This document shows, piece after piece, positions 5,585-8,067 of a stretch of DNA of 8,067 bases. Under the pieces are notes generated by a model. The model did not search any database and had not been told where the DNA came from. It was given only the letters and a program-made list of their open reading frames with translations. Origin of the DNA: Gemmatimonadota bacterium. GTDB lineage: Bacteria; Latescibacterota; UBA2968; UBA8231. Numbering within the stretch: the first letter of the stretch is position 1; every line of letters starts with the position of its first letter. The stretch covers positions 1 to 8,067 of the forward strand of contig JAPOYQ010000029.1 in the NCBI GenBank assembly GCA_026706505.1. The letters are read 5' to 3'. The position numbers were made by a program, and so were the translations under genes.

Positions 5585-6964
5585 CTAAAAGAAAAACGCC
5601 GCAATCCCAAAATACAGCAGCAGCGACAACCCGTCGTTAAGCGTCGTAATCAGCGGCCCCGAAGCCACGGCCGGATCGACCCCAATGCGGCGAAAAACCA
5701 ACGGCACCACCGCACCCATCACCGCCGCCAGAACCACCGCCGCCCCCATCGCCGCCCCCACGCAGCCTCCCAAGAGCGCATCGCTAGTCCACCAGCTAGC
5801 CACGCCCCAAGCCAGAACACCCAGAATACCCCCCAAACCCAAAGCCACCCGCAATTCGCGGCCCACCAAACCCCATTGCCCCTGACCAATAGCCAAGCTG
5901 CGCACAGTCACCGTGGCAGTCTGGATACCCGTATTGCCGCCCATGGCCATGACCGCCGGCACGAAAAAAGACAGGGCAAGCACCTTGGAAAGGGTATCGT
6001 CAAAGCCCTCGATCACCGCGCCCGCGAGTAAAGTGCCCCCCAAGCAAACCAACAGCCACGGCAGCCGCAGGCGCACCACGCCCGCAGCCGGGCGATCCGT
6101 GCGCTCCTCCGAGGAAATGGCCGCCATCTCGTACATGTCCTCGGTGGTCTCCTCTTCGATCACGTCGAAGATGTCGTCCACAGTCACTACCCCCACCAAG
6201 CGCCCCGCATCATCGACCACCGGCAATACCAACAAATCGTACTCGGCGAAGATATAGGCGATCTCCTCCTGGTCCATATCGCTCCGCACTGCGATCGGAC
6301 TGCGATTGGCCAAGGTGCCAACCTGGGCATCGGCCGCGGCCAACAACAACCGCTTGAGCGGCACCAAGCCACTCAGCAGCCCCTCTTGGTCGGTCAAATA
6401 GAGATAGAACACCTCGTCTTCGTCTTCGGCCCAAGCCCGCACCTGCTCTATGGCCTCGGCTGCGCTCATATCCTCGGACACGGCGATAAAACGCGAAGTC
6501 ATCAGCCCGCCGGCCGTATCCTCGGGATGAGCCAACAACTCGCGCACCTGACCCGCTTCCTCGCCTCCTAGCAAATCGAGAACTTCGGCGCTTTGCTCCT
6601 CGGACAGGTCGCCCAACACATCGGCCGCATCGTCGGGGGCCATTGCATCGACCAATCCCGACAAATCATCCGCAGGTATATCCTCGGCCACCTCGCGCAG
6701 GACATCCGCGTCCATCTCAGCCAAGACCGCGGCGGCCAGCGGCTCGGCCAAGGTCTGCAATGCTACGGGTTGCTCCTCATCGTCTAGGTGCCGGAATAAA
6801 TCGGCCAAGTCCGCTGGATGATGGTCGTTGAGGATGAGACGCAGGGTGTCTAAATCCTCGGCCGCAAAGGCTTCCTGAACCATGCGCCGGAGAGCGTCCC
6901 GTCGCTCCTGCACTTCCCCTTCGGCCAAAACTTCCTCTGGCGAGGAGGGTGGTATATTCGTCAA
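5585..6964 (-). CDS. mgtE: Magnesium transporter MgtE
   Basis: This is a 459-residue protein with the full MgtE layout: an acidic N-terminal helical domain (about 30-140, with repeated HPADLADLFRHL/LSEEQSAEVLDLL-type segments), two CBS domains (about 150-205 and 215-270), a connecting plug helix (about 271-300) and five membrane segments (about 300-459). Conserved pore-region sequences are visible: FFVPAVMAMGGNTGIQTATVTVRSLA (334-358) and GVDPAVASGPLITTLNDGLSLLLYF (428-452), with Asp444 where family channels carry a pore Asp. MgtE homodimers conduct Mg2+ across the inner membrane. The N and CBS domains sense cytosolic Mg2+ and close the pore. The start is TTG at 6964, preceded at 6 bases by AAAGGAG; no ATG occurs until Met28. 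It lies 25 bases after the PhyH-like gene and 24 bases before the 56-aa gene. Cotranscription with an oxygenase is probably positional rather than functional. Confidence 0.95.
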   Translation of the reverse strand: MTNIPPSSPEEVLAEGEVQERRDALRRMVQEAFAAEDLDTLRLILNDHHPADLADLFRHLDDEEQPVALQTLAEPLAAAVLAEMDADVLREVAEDIPADDLSGLVDAMAPDDAADVLGDLSEEQSAEVLDLLGGEEAGQVRELLAHPEDTAGGLMTSRFIAVSEDMSAAEAIEQVRAWAEDEDEVFYLYLTDQEGLLSGLVPLKRLLLAAADAQVGTLANRSPIAVRSDMDQEEIAYIFAEYDLLVLPVVDDAGRLVGVVTVDDIFDVIEEETTEDMYEMAAISSEERTDRPAAGVVRLRLPWLLVCLGGTLLAGAVIEGFDDTLSKVLALSFFVPAVMAMGGNTGIQTATVTVRSLAIGQGQWGLVGRELRVALGLGGILGVLAWGVASWWTSDALLGGCVGAAMGAAVVLAAVMGAVVPLVFRRIGVDPAVASGPLITTLNDGLSLLLYFGIAAFFF

Positions 6965-6970
6965 GTGATT

Positions 6971-6977
6971 CTCCTTT
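6971..6977 (-). promoter_or_regulatory. Ribosome binding site fixing the TTG start of mgtE
   Basis: AAAGGAG on the minus strand is 6 bases from the TTG at 6964-6962. No ATG or GTG start is better placed, so TTG initiation is the best reading. Confidence 0.75.
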
Positions 6978-6989
6978 ATCGCCTGTTAA

Positions 6990-7808
6990 TCACTCGCTCG
7001 ACGCCGGTGCCGTGCGCTGCCACTCCATCCACTCGGTAAGCTCGCGCTGAGTCTCGTCGAAGCGAGAGCGCACCGCCGGTGGGAACACGTAGTGATTCAC
7101 ATTGCCTTGATTTCCCGCCAGCAGTTCCCGCATCGCCGGGTTGTAGGTGGCGTCGATGTAATTGAAATAGAGATTCGTGCGCTGGCGGGAAGAGCTTTTG
7201 GTTGCGCCGGTGTGGAGCAGCGTCTCCGAGAACATGACCATATCCCCCGCCTTCCCAGTGACCTGCACGGCCCCGGGCAAATCGCGGCCCCGGTACTCGG
7301 CCATGGACAGATCGATCTCCGACTTATGCGCACCGGGCACCACCGTTAGGCAGCCGTCTTCTTCATCGTTGTCCGTCAGAAAGTACACACAGTTCAACAT
7401 ACGCGTGCGGATCTGCCCCCGGCGCACAGTGTAATCATCCGGATTTAACCCTCGGTGCCACCCACCCCAAGGCGTGCCCTCCGTCTTCTCGATGGCCCAC
7501 GTATTGACGAGCTGGGGATGCTGCATCCAGCGCCTCAGGCGCTCCACCACCGGCGCAAAGCTGATAACCTCGTCAAACACTTCCGTCCACAGCGGCAGGC
7601 CATTGATCCGCCGCTGGCCTTCGGTGATCTGCACCGTCGTCTGTCCGCGCACTCCATCGCGCAGCCAAGGGTCATCGTATTTGCTCTCGAACAGCCGCTC
7701 AAGCTCTTCGAGGTAGCGCCGACAGCGCTCGGCGTCAAAAACGTTGCGCAGCATGAGAAAACCCTGCGCGTCGAATTGGAAATCATCCGCCAATGCGAGT
7801 TCGTTCAT
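6990..7808 (-). CDS. Phytanoyl-CoA dioxygenase (PhyH) family non-heme iron oxygenase with an HxG motif
   Basis: This 272-residue protein has the PhyH double-stranded beta-helix layout. The start (MNELALADDFQFDAQGFLMLRNVF) matches the family opening in which an acidic stretch precedes F-x-x-xGF-xxLxxxF. GAGG (7816-7819) lies 7 bases before the ATG. The distal iron ligand is His199 (LLHTG), and Arg210 lies 11 residues later, the same spacing as His264-Arg275 of human PHYH, for 2-oxoglutarate. The proximal motif, normally HxD, reads His118-Arg-Gly120 (GGWHRGLNP), so the carboxylate ligand is missing at its usual place; Asp124 and Asp125 lie 6-7 residues on. The GCLTVVPGAHKSE (152-164) segment matches the family GGxxxxPGSHK. 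Members hydroxylate or otherwise oxidise small molecules using Fe(II), O2 and 2-oxoglutarate. HxG or HxA centres occur in non-heme iron halogenases. Function and substrate are unknown. It is the first gene of the unit with mgtE. Confidence 0.86.
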   Translation of the reverse strand: MNELALADDFQFDAQGFLMLRNVFDAERCRRYLEELERLFESKYDDPWLRDGVRGQTTVQITEGQRRINGLPLWTEVFDEVISFAPVVERLRRWMQHPQLVNTWAIEKTEGTPWGGWHRGLNPDDYTVRRGQIRTRMLNCVYFLTDNDEEDGCLTVVPGAHKSEIDLSMAEYRGRDLPGAVQVTGKAGDMVMFSETLLHTGATKSSSRQRTNLYFNYIDATYNPAMRELLAGNQGNVNHYVFPPAVRSRFDETQRELTEWMEWQRTAPASSE

Positions 7809-8067
7809 AATTATTCCTCTCTAGACTGTCGCCCTAGTGAGCACCCGGGTAGGGGGCGGTTTCAAACCGCCCCCTACGGCCACCGACCTCGTCGAATCAA
7901 GGGCGTCCTGCCCGCGATCCCAAAGAGAATCGGGCCGAAAACCAACCACCGGCCACGTACTGCGTAACATCATTTACTTAACTGGAGAAGGAGAAGGCCG
8001 CGCTGCTGGTCGTCAACAGAACACAGTTTCGCGCATATATATCAGACAGGGGCCATGCGTCACTTGA
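7809..8067. other. Non-coding stretch upstream of the PhyH-like gene
   Basis: No frame here looks like a protein. The + strand frame from 7837 runs through a palindrome and yields low-complexity sequence. A - strand frame of about 47 codons starting near 7970 also runs through the palindrome and lacks a Shine-Dalgarno site. The stretch contains the palindrome at 7849-7877, a weak GGGC/GCCC stem (7901-7913) and an AT-rich run near 8034-8044. The promoter of the PhyH-mgtE unit should lie here, but I cannot place it with confidence. Confidence 0.5.
7849..7877. repeat. Perfect 29-base palindrome, likely dispersed intergenic repeat
   Basis: The arms GTAGGGGGCGGTTT (7849-7862) and AAACCGCCCCCTAC (7864-7877) are exact reverse complements around a single C. 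Near-identical GTAGGGGCGG-TTT-type palindromes are, from memory, common in intergenic regions of some environmental bacterial genomes. No T-tract follows on either strand, so a simple terminator is unlikely. It lies 41 bases upstream of the PhyH-like start and may form a cruciform or a 5'-leader hairpin. Confidence 0.75.

Noticed and set aside
5552..6031. Long + strand frame opposite mgtE
   Set aside because: It is rich in Arg, His and Gln, lacks any domain and lies entirely over or beside the well-supported mgtE gene. It is a shadow of the skewed base composition.
7849..7877. Palindrome read as a rho-independent terminator
   Set aside because: No T-run follows the stem on either strand, and it lies upstream of, not after, a gene on the minus strand.
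7837..8067. Open + strand frame of 76 codons reaching the window end
   Set aside because: It reads through the palindrome as GGGFKPPP, has no family resemblance and no Shine-Dalgarno site.

Overview
The window reads as a GC-rich bacterial chromosome fragment with closely packed genes and mostly clear Shine-Dalgarno sites. The gene mix is a carrier-protein halogenase, a phytanoyl-CoA-dioxygenase-like enzyme, an enolase-superfamily sugar-acid enzyme, several SDRs and orphan toxin-antitoxin pieces. It resembles metabolically rich environmental or sponge-associated lineages such as Entotheonella, Poribacteria or Latescibacterota. That placement is an impression from gene content only, with no taxonomic marker in view.

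Region 1 (1-1999, + strand) is the 3' end of an apparent biosynthetic operon. It holds the C-terminal part of a flavin-dependent halogenase of the carrier-protein-tethered type (its 5' end lies outside the window), a free-standing acyl carrier protein and a FabG-like ketoreductase. The likely logic is that the ACP carries an acyl chain while the halogenase and reductase act on it.

Region 2 (2058-4864, - strand, transcribed right to left) is a three-gene unit: surE (5'/3'-nucleotidase), a mandelate-racemase/muconate-lactonizing-family enzyme with an acid-sugar-dehydratase-like active site, and a classical SDR. Gaps are 42 and 32 bases. A sugar-acid or polyol catabolic route is the most economical reading. 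SurE's role in it is unclear.

Region 3 (4865-5560) holds an AT-rich intergenic stretch with a striking set of GTGAAA half-sites, four of them arranged symmetrically as a nested inverted repeat. It is followed by an orphan HigA-type antitoxin (+ strand), with only a doubtful trace of a HigB toxin before it. A 56-codon gene on the - strand, convergent with higA, follows mgtE.

Region 4 (5390-7808, - strand) is a second tight unit: a PhyH-family non-heme iron oxygenase whose usual HxD iron motif reads HxG, then mgtE (Mg2+ channel/transporter, TTG start), then the 56-aa protein. Gaps are 25 and 24 bases.

Region 5 (7809-8067) has no convincing gene. It carries a perfect 14-bp-arm palindrome that looks like a dispersed intergenic repeat.

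The observations most worth following are the HxG centre of the PhyH protein, the operator-like half-site array at surE/higA, and the halogenase-ACP-reductase module.
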